A DNA stretch of 34,898 bases from assembly GCA_947476825.1 (NCBI GenBank), contig CANJRV010000025.1, positions 1 to 34,898 on the forward strand, read 5' to 3'. The stretch comes from Bacteroidota bacterium (lineage in GTDB: Bacteria > Bacteroidota > Bacteroidia > Chitinophagales > Chitinophagaceae). Shown here one piece after another: positions 15,291 through 23,808 of this stretch (positions within the stretch are counted from its first letter, which is position 1; each line of letters starts with the position of its first letter). The translations under genes were made by a program, and so were the position numbers. The notes beneath the pieces are model-generated. The model worked only from the letters and a program-made list of their open reading frames with translations. It was not told the origin of the DNA and made no database searches.

Positions 15291-17270
15291 ATGATTTTCG
15301 ATAGAAAAAAGAAGAGCAATGATGAGCTCATTGCCATTTATAAGGAGCTATTATTGCCTCGCATGATAGAAGAAAAAATGCTCATTCTGTTGCGTCAAGG
15401 ACGTATTAGTAAATGGTTTAGTGGCATCGGGCAAGAAGCAGTAGCAGTAGGCGCTACACTCGCATTGGATGCAGATGAATACATCATGCCGATGCATAGA
15501 AATCTTGGTGTTTTTACTGGTCGAAAAATGCCACTCGATAAATTGTTTATGCAATGGCAAGGCAGCAAAGAAGGTTATAGTAAAGGACGTGAACGTAGCT
15601 TTCATTTCGGTAGTAATGCACATCATATATGTGGCATGATTTCGCACTTAGGTCCGCAATTGGCGATTGCAGATGGCATTGCGTTGGCACATCAATTGCG
15701 TAAAGAAAATAAAGTATCCTTAGCATTTAGTGGTGATGGTGCAACCAGTGAAGGTGATTTTCATGAAGCCCTAAATGTGGCGGCTGTATGGCATTTGCCC
15801 GTCATTTTTGTTATCGAAAATAATGGCTATGGATTGAGTACACCAAGTAGCGAACAATTTATTTGTAAGCAAATTGCGGATAAAGGAATTGGTTATGGCA
15901 TGAAAGCAATTACCATTGACGGCAATAATATTTTAGAAGTTTTGGACGAAATAAAAAAGGCAAAAGCCTATTGTATTCAAGAACAAAAACCAATATTGGT
16001 TGAATGTATGACCTTTCGCATGCGAGGACATGAAGAGGCAAGTGGCGTTAAATATGTGCCTAAAGAATTGTTTGATATATGGGGCAAAAAAGACCCACTC
16101 ATGAATTACGAAAACTTTTTGAAAAAGGAAAAAGTACTGAGTGATAAGACGATTCAAACCATTCGAGAGGAAATTAAAAGCTATATCGAACAAAGTATTG
16201 AACGCGGCTTTAACGTAGAGCCAATTGTAGCCAACACCGCCGAAGAAATGCAGGATGTGTATGCACCGAGTTCAACTATTACCACAGCAACTGAACATTT
16301 GCCAAAGAAGGAATTAAAACTGATACAAGCCATTACAGAAGGCATGGAGGAAAGCATGAAACGTTATGATAATTTAATTCTCATGGGACAAGATATTGCA
16401 GAATATGGCGGCGCCTTTAAAGTTACAGAAGGATTTGTAGAGAAATTTGGGAAGGAGCGAGTACGCAATACACCATTGTGTGAAAGTGCCATTATTGGAT
16501 CAGCATTGGGCTTGTCGATCAAAGGTTTTAAGTCGATGATGGAAATGCAATTCGCCGATTTTGCGACCGTTGGATTTAATCAAATTATCAATAACCTAGC
16601 AAAAATTTATTATCGTTGGGGACAACAAGCAGACGTAGTTGTGCGCATGCCAACAGGCGGTGGCGTCGGTGCAGGACCTTTTCATTCGCAATCCAATGAA
16701 GCATGGTTTACGCATACACCAGGACTAAAAGTAGTTTATCCATCCACACCGGAAGATGCTAAAGGCTTATTGATTGCAGCATTTGAAGATCCGAATCCTG
16801 TATTATTTTTTGAACATAAAGCACTTTATCGAAGTGTGAGTGGATTGGTACCTGAAGGATATTATACGATTGAAATAGGCAAAGCAAAACATGTGCAAGC
16901 TGGCGAAGACATCAGCATTATCACTTATGGTGCTGGCGTACATTGGGCTGTAGAATATGCAAAAGCGCACCCAGATTATTCGATCGATATTTTGGATTTG
17001 AGAACCTTACTTCCATTGGATTATGATGCCATAAGAGACAGTGTAATGCGAACAGGTAAAGTACTTTTATTACACGAAGATTGTTTAACCGGTGGCATCG
17101 GTGGCGAAATCGCAGCATGGATTTCAGAACATTGTTTTACTTTCTTGGACGCACCAATTATTCGTTGTGCTAGTTTGGATACACCCATTCCATTTGCCAT
17201 TGAATTAGAAAAAAACTTCATGGCAAAAAGCAGATTAGATGAATGTGTTGAACGACTCATGTCCTTTTAA
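15291..17270 (+). CDS. 2-oxo-acid dehydrogenase E1, fused alpha and beta subunits
   Basis: A 659-residue fusion of the E1 alpha (about 1-330) and beta (about 341-659) chains. E1 decarboxylates a 2-oxo acid with thiamine diphosphate and passes the acyl group to the lipoyl arm of E2. The alpha part has MPMHRNLG, GRERSFHFGS and the TPP motif from GDG (148-150) to ENN (176-178). The beta part has LMGQDIAEYGGAFKVTEG, RVRNTPLCESAIIG, MEMQFADF and GGGVGAGPFHSQS. These fit branched-chain/pyruvate-type E1; substrate preference cannot be read, though branched-chain acids are common for such fusions in Bacteroidota. ATG 15291 is set by the promoter at 15279-15286. E2 and E3 are not nearby. It lies 107 bases after the aminotransferase gene. 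Confidence 0.93.
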   Translation: MIFDRKKKSNDELIAIYKELLLPRMIEEKMLILLRQGRISKWFSGIGQEAVAVGATLALDADEYIMPMHRNLGVFTGRKMPLDKLFMQWQGSKEGYSKGRERSFHFGSNAHHICGMISHLGPQLAIADGIALAHQLRKENKVSLAFSGDGATSEGDFHEALNVAAVWHLPVIFVIENNGYGLSTPSSEQFICKQIADKGIGYGMKAITIDGNNILEVLDEIKKAKAYCIQEQKPILVECMTFRMRGHEEASGVKYVPKELFDIWGKKDPLMNYENFLKKEKVLSDKTIQTIREEIKSYIEQSIERGFNVEPIVANTAEEMQDVYAPSSTITTATEHLPKKELKLIQAITEGMEESMKRYDNLILMGQDIAEYGGAFKVTEGFVEKFGKERVRNTPLCESAIIGSALGLSIKGFKSMMEMQFADFATVGFNQIINNLAKIYYRWGQQADVVVRMPTGGGVGAGPFHSQSNEAWFTHTPGLKVVYPSTPEDAKGLLIAAFEDPNPVLFFEHKALYRSVSGLVPEGYYTIEIGKAKHVQAGEDISIITYGAGVHWAVEYAKAHPDYSIDILDLRTLLPLDYDAIRDSVMRTGKVLLLHEDCLTGGIGGEIAAWISEHCFTFLDAPIIRCASLDTPIPFAIELEKNFMAKSRLDECVERLMSF

Positions 17271-17425
17271 AATCCCAAATGGAAAATTCCAAAATCAAAT
17301 CCCAAATTCCAAACCTTAAGGTAAATTCCAAATTTTTAAATCGCAGATCCCAAATGGGAAATTTCAAAAATCAAATCCCAAATGGAAATTCCAAAAATCA
17401 AATTCCAAATTCCAAAAGTCGAATA
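17266..17425. repeat. AT-rich degenerate repeats (AAATCCCAAATTCCAAA)
   Basis: At least six close variants of AAATCCCAAAT(T/GG)CCAAA/AAATTCCAAAAATCAAA follow one another, including ATCCCAAATGGAAAATTCC and AAATCAAATCCCAAATTCC at about 17271-17320 and again at 17347-17415. The array starts right after the E1 stop and ends about 35 bases before the peptidase promoter. It is not a coding region; a frame stays open through it only because stops are rare. Confidence 0.75.
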
Positions 17426-17458
17426 TCAACAGTCTCACTACTTATTTGATGAACGGTT

Positions 17459-17488
17459 TTGCATTATTAAAACTGAAATGTACTTTCA
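17459..17488 (+). promoter_or_regulatory. Possible promoter of the C1 peptidase gene
   Basis: TTG at 17459-17461 and TACTTTCA at 17481-17488 are 19 bases apart. The -7 box is an imperfect TAnnTTTG. ATG 17505 follows 16 bases later. Confidence 0.45.
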
Positions 17489-17504
17489 CCCATTAAAAAA
17501 AATA

Positions 17505-18683
17505 ATGAAAAAAATTAATTGCCTAGTCGCCCTACTATTATCTGGTTCTATGCTTTTTGCACAAGATAATTTAGTCAATTCTCTAAAAGCCAATGCATCA
17601 GATAGTGCTAAGGTGAAATTCACGTTTACCAATATTATTAATCTAGAAAATGGTCCAGTAAAAAACCAAGGAAGTTCTGGTACCTGTTGGAGTTATTCTG
17701 GCAATTCATTTGTAGAAAGTGAAATGTTACGTAATGGCAAAGAGCTAGTAGACATCTCCGAAATTTACACAGCAAGATGTGCATATATTGATCGCGCAAT
17801 TACCTACGTTCGTATGCATGGAAATGTAGGCTGGGGCGATGGTGCAGAATTGCACGATGTACTCCAAACGTATAAAAAATATGGTGCAGTTCCGAATTCT
17901 GTTTATTCTGGTTTGAACTATGGTACTTCTAAAAATAAATTCGGAGAAATGCAAGCTGCATTAGAAGGGATGTTGAAAGGAATAGTAGAAAATAAAAATG
18001 GGAAGCTAACAAAAAATTGGTTGCCTGCATTTACCGCAGCCTTGGATGCATACTTGGGTAAAGTGCCTGAAACCTTTATGTACAAAGGGAAAGAGTATAC
18101 ACCACTGACTTTTGCAGAAGCTGTTGTGGACATCAATGCCGATGATTATATTGAGCTTTCTTCATTTACCTATGCGCCTTATTATGAATCCACTTTATTG
18201 ATGGTTCCAGATAATTGGAGTTTGCAAAATATTTATAATGTGCCTTTGAATGACCTCACCGCAATTGTAGATCATGCATTGGAAAATGGATTTACAGTAG
18301 CATGGGCAACTGATGTAAGTGAGAAAGGATTTAGTTGGAAAAATGGAGTTGCCATAGTACCTGAAAAAGATGTGGAAGATATGGAACCGGAAGAAATAAA
18401 GAAAATGTTTGATGGTCCAAAGAATGAAAAAACAATTACCCCTGAAATTCGTGAGGACGGTTTTGATAACTATACAACTACCGACGACCATGGTATGCAT
18501 ATCGTAGGTAAAGCCAAAGATCAAAATGGTAAAGAATATTATATTGTAAAAAATAGTTGGGGCGAAAAAAATGATTACAAAGGTTATATCTATGTGAGCA
18601 AGGCTTTTTTTCAATACAAAACCACCGCGATTTTATTGCATAAAAATGGCATCCCAAATGCAATTGCTAGAAGGTTGAATTAA
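17505..18683 (+). CDS. Secreted C1-family cysteine peptidase (bleomycin hydrolase-like)
   Basis: A 392-residue papain-superfamily peptidase of the C1B (bleomycin hydrolase/PepC) type. The signal peptide is residues 1-20 (MKK, hydrophobic core, LFAQ), so it acts outside the cytoplasm, unlike PepC. The active site is visible: oxyanion Gln55 and catalytic Cys61 in KNQGSSGTCWSY, His332 in GMHIVG, and Asn350 in KNSWG. Family features include MHGNVGWGDGAELHD and a late insert (MEPEEIKKMFDGPKNEK). C1B cytosolic members are about 450 residues. ATG 17505 is chosen over in-frame starts at 17382 and 17478 because only it gives a clean signal peptide. An AT-rich repeat array lies upstream. The target is unknown; aminopeptidase or self-processing activity is typical for the family. 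Confidence 0.9.
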   Translation: MKKINCLVALLLSGSMLFAQDNLVNSLKANASDSAKVKFTFTNIINLENGPVKNQGSSGTCWSYSGNSFVESEMLRNGKELVDISEIYTARCAYIDRAITYVRMHGNVGWGDGAELHDVLQTYKKYGAVPNSVYSGLNYGTSKNKFGEMQAALEGMLKGIVENKNGKLTKNWLPAFTAALDAYLGKVPETFMYKGKEYTPLTFAEAVVDINADDYIELSSFTYAPYYESTLLMVPDNWSLQNIYNVPLNDLTAIVDHALENGFTVAWATDVSEKGFSWKNGVAIVPEKDVEDMEPEEIKKMFDGPKNEKTITPEIREDGFDNYTTTDDHGMHIVGKAKDQNGKEYYIVKNSWGEKNDYKGYIYVSKAFFQYKTTAILLHKNGIPNAIARRLN

Positions 18684-18807
18684 GGAGAACAGATTTCTGA
18701 GAAGTATTTTGTTGGGCTGATTTTTGTTCCTCATTTTTTGAAACGTCATTGAAGTGATATATCTTTAATTATTGCTACAGCGCTTAGTGCATGTGCATTT
18801 GCAAGAA

Positions 18808-19494
18808 ATGAAAATGAGACAACTTATTACAATAATATTCTATTTCACATTGCTTTGTAATTTTCAACATTGCTTTGGGCAAGGGATTTGTACGATAAAA
18901 TATAGTATTGGTTTTAGTGGTTTGACTATTAAGTTACTCGATTCAAATAAATTCGAATACTTAAGGTGGACCGATATTGATTGGCATAATTGGGAATATG
19001 GAATGTATAGTTTTGATAATAAGGAATTGAATTTAAAGTTTGTAGACACTACTAAGCCTCAAAAAGAAAGTGAAATTGTAAGTATGGAATCAATACCCAA
19101 CAATTTGAACAAAACAAAAATCAAATTCAAAATTATTTCTGAAATGTATAACCAGCCACTAGAATTTGCTACAATCCAAATTTATTCAAATGATAAATTG
19201 ATTGCAGATGGTAAAGCTGATTCTTCTGGTGAGGCTCTACTTATTTTTGAAAATACAAACCATGAAACCCGAATTAAAACTTCATATGTGTTGCATCAAA
19301 ATTTTGACTTAATCTTAAATTTGGAAAACCGGGATTATGATATTACTATAAATTTGTGTGAACGAACAAAAAGAACGAATGCGCATAAAGATGGCGAGTT
19401 AGTGACCTACATAATCGCAAGAGAAACTAAAGAGTATATTGAGCTGAGTGAAGATGGAAAAGAGTTTAGAAGCTACAAAATAGCCTGCCAATAA
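18808..19494 (+). CDS. Secreted protein with carboxypeptidase-regulatory-like domain, function unknown
   Basis: A protein of about 228 residues. The N-terminus MKMRQLITIIFYFTLLCNF...CFGQG is a signal peptide with its cleavage near CFGQ. The middle segment from about residue 105 (IKFKIISEMYNQPLEFATIQIYSNDKLIADGKADSSGEALL) fits the pattern of CarboxypepD_reg-like beta domains (LEFATIQIY, DSSGEALL), common in secreted Bacteroidota proteins. The rest is not recognised. The start could be ATG 18808 or ATG 18814; the TTG 36 bases upstream is unlikely. No near neighbour suggests a function. It lies 124 bases after the peptidase stop and 107 bases before the hydrolase gene. Confidence 0.65.
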   Translation: MKMRQLITIIFYFTLLCNFQHCFGQGICTIKYSIGFSGLTIKLLDSNKFEYLRWTDIDWHNWEYGMYSFDNKELNLKFVDTTKPQKESEIVSMESIPNNLNKTKIKFKIISEMYNQPLEFATIQIYSNDKLIADGKADSSGEALLIFENTNHETRIKTSYVLHQNFDLILNLENRDYDITINLCERTKRTNAHKDGELVTYIIARETKEYIELSEDGKEFRSYKIACQ

Positions 19495-19589
19495 TTTCTT
19501 CTCTCAGTTCGGTTTGTTTAAGAAATTACCTTGATAATTAACCATAAAAATCACATCTAATTTTTTACTTCATTCTACTTTCTTTTTTG

Positions 19590-19597
19590 CATCTTTG
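19590..19597 (+). promoter_or_regulatory. -7-like element (CATCTTTG) of the hydrolase operon
   Basis: CATCTTTG differs from TAnnTTTG only at the first base. Four bases separate it from ATG 19602, the same very short spacing as at 15291 and 33666. Confidence 0.4.
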
Positions 19598-19601
19598 CCA
19601 C

Positions 19602-20363
19602 ATGTCTTTATTGAATCATCAAATATTATCACGTCAAGCAAATCAATGGGTTATTGCATTTCACGGTTATGGACAACAAGCTTCTGTGTTCGAGCCATTG
19701 GCAAAAATGATAGATACAAAATACAATTTCATGGTCATCGAATTACCCATTGAATCGTATGCAAAGGCTATTCAAAAAATGGACTTTAGAAACTATATCG
19801 AAACTTTATTGAAGGAATATAATATTGAAAAAATGACCGCCATTTCATATAGCATGGGCAGCCGTTTTAATCTTTGCATTGCAGAATTATTGCCACAACG
19901 ATTACAAAAAATAATCACTGTAGCGCCCGATGGTGTGCGTATGCGAATTTGGAATCGCTTCTCAACCAATACTAGTCTGGGTCACCTCTTGTTTAGATAT
20001 TTTGTCCGCAATAAAAATGCGTATAAAAACTTACTTTCCATATTGTATAAAATAAAATTCATGCCTTCCTCTTTATATGCTTTTTCAAAATGGCATATGC
20101 GCGATACCCATACGCGTACCAAAGTGTATAACGCTTGGATGAATATGAAAAATCTAATTCCCAATTTAAATGTAGTAGAACAAAATATTCGACAATACCA
20201 AATTCCCATCATGGCGTACTTTGGCAAAGATGATCAAGTCATCAATAAAGCATGCATGAAAAAAATGAAAAAATATATTCCTTCCGCTACCATTATTGAA
20301 ATGGATAAAGGGCATAATTTATTAGATAAAGATTTATTTAAAAATATTGCAGCTCAATTATAA
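19602..20363 (+). CDS. Alpha/beta hydrolase
   Basis: A 253-residue cytoplasmic alpha/beta-hydrolase fold protein. The oxyanion loop is HGYG (21-24). The nucleophile is Ser84 in ISYSMGS, a G-x-S-x-G variant with Ser at the first position. A catalytic Asp is in FGKDDQVI (Asp210 or 211), and the His is His238 in DKGHNLL. The order Ser, Asp, His is standard. The region between (about 110-180) is a likely helical lid with aromatic and basic residues. The substrate is unknown. It begins a tight run: the glycosyltransferase starts 3 bases after its stop and the permease 12 bases after that, which suggests one transcript and perhaps a role in envelope lipids or sugars. ATG 19602 is used because the promoter element ends at 19597. 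Confidence 0.85.
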   Translation: MSLLNHQILSRQANQWVIAFHGYGQQASVFEPLAKMIDTKYNFMVIELPIESYAKAIQKMDFRNYIETLLKEYNIEKMTAISYSMGSRFNLCIAELLPQRLQKIITVAPDGVRMRIWNRFSTNTSLGHLLFRYFVRNKNAYKNLLSILYKIKFMPSSLYAFSKWHMRDTHTRTKVYNAWMNMKNLIPNLNVVEQNIRQYQIPIMAYFGKDDQVINKACMKKMKKYIPSATIIEMDKGHNLLDKDLFKNIAAQL

Positions 20364-20366
20364 TTT

Positions 20367-21500
20367 GTGGGATTACTACTTTTCATATGTGTATTCCTGC
20401 TTTTGTTATATACAATACTCATTTTATTTTACCGTGCTGCATGGCGCCATTTACCAAGCTTTACAGTCGATAAAAGTTATGAACCTTCTACGACTATCAG
20501 CATCATTATTCCAGCTAGAAATGAAGCGAAAAATATCGCCTCATTATTAAAGTGCATCAGCAGACAATTTTACCCAAGTAAGCTCATCGAAGTGATTGTA
20601 ATGGATGATCACTCTAGCGATGAAACGGTAGAAATTGTAAAAACCTTTCCCAATGTTCAATGCTTTTCATTGGCAACATTTACCCAAGGTCAACCTTTGA
20701 ATGCCTATAAAAAGAAGGCAATTGAAATGGGTATAGCAAATAGCAGAGGCGAATTAATTATAACCACCGATGCCGACTGTAGCATGGATGATTATTGGTT
20801 ATTAAGCATCGTTCAATATTATGAATTAAATCATCCCCAAATGATTGCGGCTCCTGTTGCTTTCAACAACAATGGTTCTTGGTTTCAAACCTTTCAATCG
20901 CTCGATTTTACAACTATGCAAGGTATTACAGCTGCAGTGGTTTCGACCAAAAATGGAAACATGTGTAATGGCGCTAATCTCGCATACACACGTACAGCCT
21001 TTGATGCGGTAAATGGGTTTACAGGTGTGGATACTTTGGCAAGTGGAGATGATGTTTTTCTCATGCAAAAAATACAAGTTGTTTTCCCAGATAAAATAGC
21101 ATTTCTAAAATGCAAAGAAGCAATAGTTAAAACTGTTCCCATGCTGGATATGCATTCCTTTTTTCAGCAACGTATTCGATGGGCATCTAAGGCTACTGCT
21201 TATAAAGACAATTATATCAAAGCCGCTCTAGCTTTAGTGTACAGTGTAAATTTGTTATTTCTTGTACTTGGAATATTTGCTTTTTTTAAACCCGCCATCT
21301 GGTTTGTTTTTTTTATCTTATTAGGTCTGAAAATAATTGTGGAGCTTTCCTTATTGACAGGAGTTGCACAATTTTTTGATAAACAAAAAGAACTCCGTAT
21401 TTTTTCTATCTTGCAATTTATACATATTCCCTATATTCTCATTGCTGGATTTTTAGGACTATTTGGTTCTTACCAATGGAAAAATAGGCAAGTGAATTAG
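20367..21500 (+). CDS. Family 2 glycosyltransferase, membrane-anchored
   Basis: A 377-residue protein starting at GTG, 3 bases after the hydrolase stop. One N-terminal membrane segment (LLLFICVFLLLLYTILILFY) precedes a GT-A domain: SIIIPARNEAKNIASLL, VMDDHSSDET (first Asp pair), ITTDADCSMDDYW (DxD metal site), and FFQQRIRWASKA (the QxxRW motif of processive or lipid-linked GT2 enzymes). Three hydrophobic segments at the C-terminus (from about 288) place the active site at the inner membrane. It probably transfers a sugar to a lipid or polymer of the envelope. The exact product is not known. Start: no ATG in frame gives the membrane segment, so GTG with translational coupling is likely. Confidence 0.88.
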   Translation: MGLLLFICVFLLLLYTILILFYRAAWRHLPSFTVDKSYEPSTTISIIIPARNEAKNIASLLKCISRQFYPSKLIEVIVMDDHSSDETVEIVKTFPNVQCFSLATFTQGQPLNAYKKKAIEMGIANSRGELIITTDADCSMDDYWLLSIVQYYELNHPQMIAAPVAFNNNGSWFQTFQSLDFTTMQGITAAVVSTKNGNMCNGANLAYTRTAFDAVNGFTGVDTLASGDDVFLMQKIQVVFPDKIAFLKCKEAIVKTVPMLDMHSFFQQRIRWASKATAYKDNYIKAALALVYSVNLLFLVLGIFAFFKPAIWFVFFILLGLKIIVELSLLTGVAQFFDKQKELRIFSILQFIHIPYILIAGFLGLFGSYQWKNRQVN

Positions 21501-21512
21501 TATCAAAACAGC

Positions 21513-22622
21513 ATGATGACCGCTACACATACCACTCGATTTTGGAATCGATTCAAAAAAAACAAAGCAGCTTTGGCTTCTATTGTTTGGATAGGTGTAG
21601 TGATGCTTATCGCATTATTTGCTTACCCTTTAAGCCCCGATGATACACCAGATGCTAATAATATGACAGTCGAAATTGCTACCATGTCTCCTGGTTATTC
21701 TTGCCTTTTTTTAAAAAAAAATAGAAAGGAAAAACAGTCGAATATTTCTTGGTATTCTTATCTCATTTATGGTGCCCCCTCAACGGTCGAACTCATTCCG
21801 ATTAAAGAGTATAAAATAAGTAAAGACAGCATTTTTGTTCAGCATATTATGGATGAACAAGTAACCGAACCATTGGCTTTTTCTCTAGCGCAAGTATTGC
21901 CTGAAACAAAAGCACAGAGCGCATCTGTAGAGAAGGATTTAATTGTGCATCGAACTTTTTATTTGGGCACAGATCGTTACGGAAGAGACATGCTTTCTCG
22001 ATTAATTATTGGCACTAGAGTTAGTATCAGTGTCGGTTTTATCGCTGTTTTTTTGTCCATTTTTATAGGCGTATTATTGGGAGCAATTGGTGGTTATTTT
22101 GGTGGCTTTGTAGATGATATTATAACTTGGCTCATCAATGTATTATGGGCAATTCCTACCTTGCTTCTTGTGTTTTCTATCACTTTTGTATTGGGGAAAG
22201 GATTTTGGCAAATCTTTATTGCTGTGGGTTGTACAATGTGGGTTGGAACAGCTAGATTAATACGCGGACAAGTTCTTTCATTGAAAGAAATGGAATATAT
22301 ACAAGCTGCTAAAGTAATGGGATTTTCGTCAATGCGCATCATCATCAAACATATTTTACCCAATGTATTAGGACCAACTATTGTAATGGCTGCAAGTAAC
22401 TTTGCAACTGCGATTTTAATAGAAGCAGGATTAAGCTTTTTAGGTATAGGTGTACAACCACCAGTTTCTTCTTGGGGATTAATGATTAAAGAAAATTATA
22501 ATTTTATTATCACCAATAAACCTATGCTCGCCATTGTGCCAGGTATCGCCATCATGCTAATCGTACTCGCATTTAATATTTTAGGTAATGCATTAAGAGA
22601 TGCCTTGGATGTGAAAGGGTGA
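21513..22622 (+). CDS. OppC/DppC-type ABC transporter permease with an added periplasmic segment
   Basis: A 369-residue permease. After TM1 (about 20-40) there is a periplasmic stretch of ~100 residues (DDTPDANNMT to FYLGTDRYGRDML) that is longer than in typical 300-residue DppC. The remainder is the BPD_transp_1 domain: GTDRYGRDMLSRL, five further membrane segments, the cytoplasmic EAA loop (EYIQAAKVMGFSSMRIIIKH) that contacts the ATPase, and GLSFLGIGVQPPVSSWG. It presumably pairs with a DppB-like permease, ATPases and a solute-binding protein, none of which are here. It starts 12 bases after the glycosyltransferase stop. ATG 21513 or 21516 are both possible. Substrate: peptides or another compound; not determined. 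Confidence 0.9.
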   Translation: MMTATHTTRFWNRFKKNKAALASIVWIGVVMLIALFAYPLSPDDTPDANNMTVEIATMSPGYSCLFLKKNRKEKQSNISWYSYLIYGAPSTVELIPIKEYKISKDSIFVQHIMDEQVTEPLAFSLAQVLPETKAQSASVEKDLIVHRTFYLGTDRYGRDMLSRLIIGTRVSISVGFIAVFLSIFIGVLLGAIGGYFGGFVDDIITWLINVLWAIPTLLLVFSITFVLGKGFWQIFIAVGCTMWVGTARLIRGQVLSLKEMEYIQAAKVMGFSSMRIIIKHILPNVLGPTIVMAASNFATAILIEAGLSFLGIGVQPPVSSWGLMIKENYNFIITNKPMLAIVPGIAIMLIVLAFNILGNALRDALDVKG

Positions 22623-22676
22623 AAGTCGTAAGTCGTAAGTAGAAAGTCGTAAGTCGTAAGTAAAAAGTAAAATGAA
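22619..22676. repeat. Short AGTCGTAAGT direct repeats
   Basis: GAAAGTCGTAAGTCGTAAGT occurs twice in succession (about 22622 and 22642), followed by AAAAAGTAAAATG. This overlaps the permease stop and leads into the larger array. Confidence 0.7.
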
Positions 22677-22940
22677 CAAAGTCATAAAACAAACACGAAA
22701 CCCCAAGCCCTGAAAGGGCGACATATATTAGCGGGGGGTAACGCCCCCTCGATTGGAAATGTAAGTAAAAAGTAAATAAAACAAACACGAAACCCCAAGC
22801 CCTGAAAGGGCGACATACAATAGCGAGGGGTACCGCCCCTCGATTGGAAATGTAAGTAAAAAGTAAATAAACAAACACGAAACCCCAAGCCCTGAAAGGG
22901 CGACATATATTAGCGATGGGTATCGCCCCTCGTGAAAAAA
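22677..22940. repeat. About 90-bp tandem array of GC-rich hairpin repeats, 3 copies
   Basis: ACAAACACGAAACCCCAAGC begins three units at 22689, 22781 and 22871, steps of 92 and 90 bases. Each has GCCCTGAAAGGGC (5-bp stem, 3-base loop), then a second GC-rich hairpin of the form GCG(x)GGGGTA(x)CGCCCCTCG, and AT-rich linkers with AAGTAAATAA. The second hairpin is fully paired in the middle copy (CGAGGGG/CCCCTCG) and imperfect in the others. The CCCCAAGCCCTGAAAGGGCGACATA sequence is a widely seen intergenic repeat of Bacteroidota. It lies between the permease gene and truB; nothing else is found in the 380-base gap. Open frames over it on the minus strand are repeat read-through. Confidence 0.9.
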
Positions 22941-23005
22941 TGGACAAGAGTTAAAGTTGATAATGAAATTTCCCCGATGGAATAATGTAGAAAAAAAATA
23001 AAGAA

Positions 23006-23719
23006 ATGAAAAAAGAATTATCGGAATTAGATTGCACTGCTGGCGAATTATTGCTCATAGATAAACCTTATGGTTGGTCCTCCTTTGCTGTAGTTGCGCA
23101 AATAAAAAAATGGACGAAAGCAAAAATTGGGCATGCGGGTACTTTAGATCCATTGGCAAGTGGACTGGTGATATGCTGTACTGGTAAATGGACAAAAAAA
23201 TTGACCGCACTTATTGGTTGTAAAAAAGAATATACTGGTATTATTTATTTAGGTGCTAGTACACCAACTTATGATAGAGAAAGCTTACCCGAAAATCAAC
23301 AAGATATTTCTGCATTGAGTCTTGAAAAAATAAATGCCACTACCGCATTATTTACTGGAGATATTCTACAATATCCTCCTATCCATTCGGCTATCAAACA
23401 AGAAGGAAAACCCATTTACGAATTGGCGCGCAAAGGAGAAGAGGTGATTGTAAAAAGCAGAGCAGTAACGATCGAAACTTTTGATATTACAAAAATCGCT
23501 CTGCCCGAAGTCCATTTTAGAGTGGTTTGTAGTAGTGGTACTTATATTCGTTCGCTTGCCCACGACTTTGGTGCAGCATTGGGTTGTGGCGGATACTTGC
23601 ACACCTTGCGCAGAACGCAAATTGGTGATTACCGAATTGAAGATGCGTATACCATTGAAGAAATGGCATCTTATTTTGGAAGCCAAATGAATGCGCGAAT
23701 CGTGGTGCCAAAAGGGTAG
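23006..23719 (+). CDS. truB: tRNA pseudouridine(55) synthase
   Basis: TruB makes pseudouridine 55 in the T-loop of tRNAs. The 237-residue sequence has GELLLIDKPYGWSSF near the start and GHAGTLDPLASG (42-53) with catalytic Asp48. It then has KEYTGIIYLGASTPTYDRES, QYPPIHSAIKQEGKPIYELARKGE and CSSGTYIRSLAHDFG. The extra PUA-like C-terminal domain found in E. coli TruB (314 residues) is largely missing, as in many Bacteroidota and short TruB forms. Start ATG 23006 (MKKELSELD) is the only good one. No promoter of the TAnnTTTG type is clear; the upstream region is occupied by the repeat array. Confidence 0.95.
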   Translation: MKKELSELDCTAGELLLIDKPYGWSSFAVVAQIKKWTKAKIGHAGTLDPLASGLVICCTGKWTKKLTALIGCKKEYTGIIYLGASTPTYDRESLPENQQDISALSLEKINATTALFTGDILQYPPIHSAIKQEGKPIYELARKGEEVIVKSRAVTIETFDITKIALPEVHFRVVCSSGTYIRSLAHDFGAALGCGGYLHTLRRTQIGDYRIEDAYTIEEMASYFGSQMNARIVVPKG

Positions 23720-23783
23720 TTTTCCTTTTGTCATTTTAATGTCATATTTCGAAACGCCAATAAAGGAGCTCTGTTTTTGGGGC

Positions 23784-23791
23784 TACTTTTG
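23784..23791 (+). promoter_or_regulatory. -7 promoter element (TACTTTTG) of the HmuY-like gene
   Basis: TACTTTTG matches TAnnTTTG, 17 bases before ATG 23809. It probably also drives the TonB receptor, which follows 1 base after the first gene. Confidence 0.6.
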
Positions 23792-23808
23792 TCGTTCAAA
23801 ATATAAAA

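Noticed and set aside
18195-18614. Long minus-strand frame of 139 codons inside the C1 peptidase gene
   Set aside because: The plus-strand gene has clear catalytic motifs through this region, and the opposite frame is rich in unusual residues typical of antisense frames.
22573-22947. Minus-strand frames with repeated CRPFRAWGFVF segments
   Set aside because: They are read-through of the tandem DNA hairpin repeat, overlapping in two frames, with no start context.
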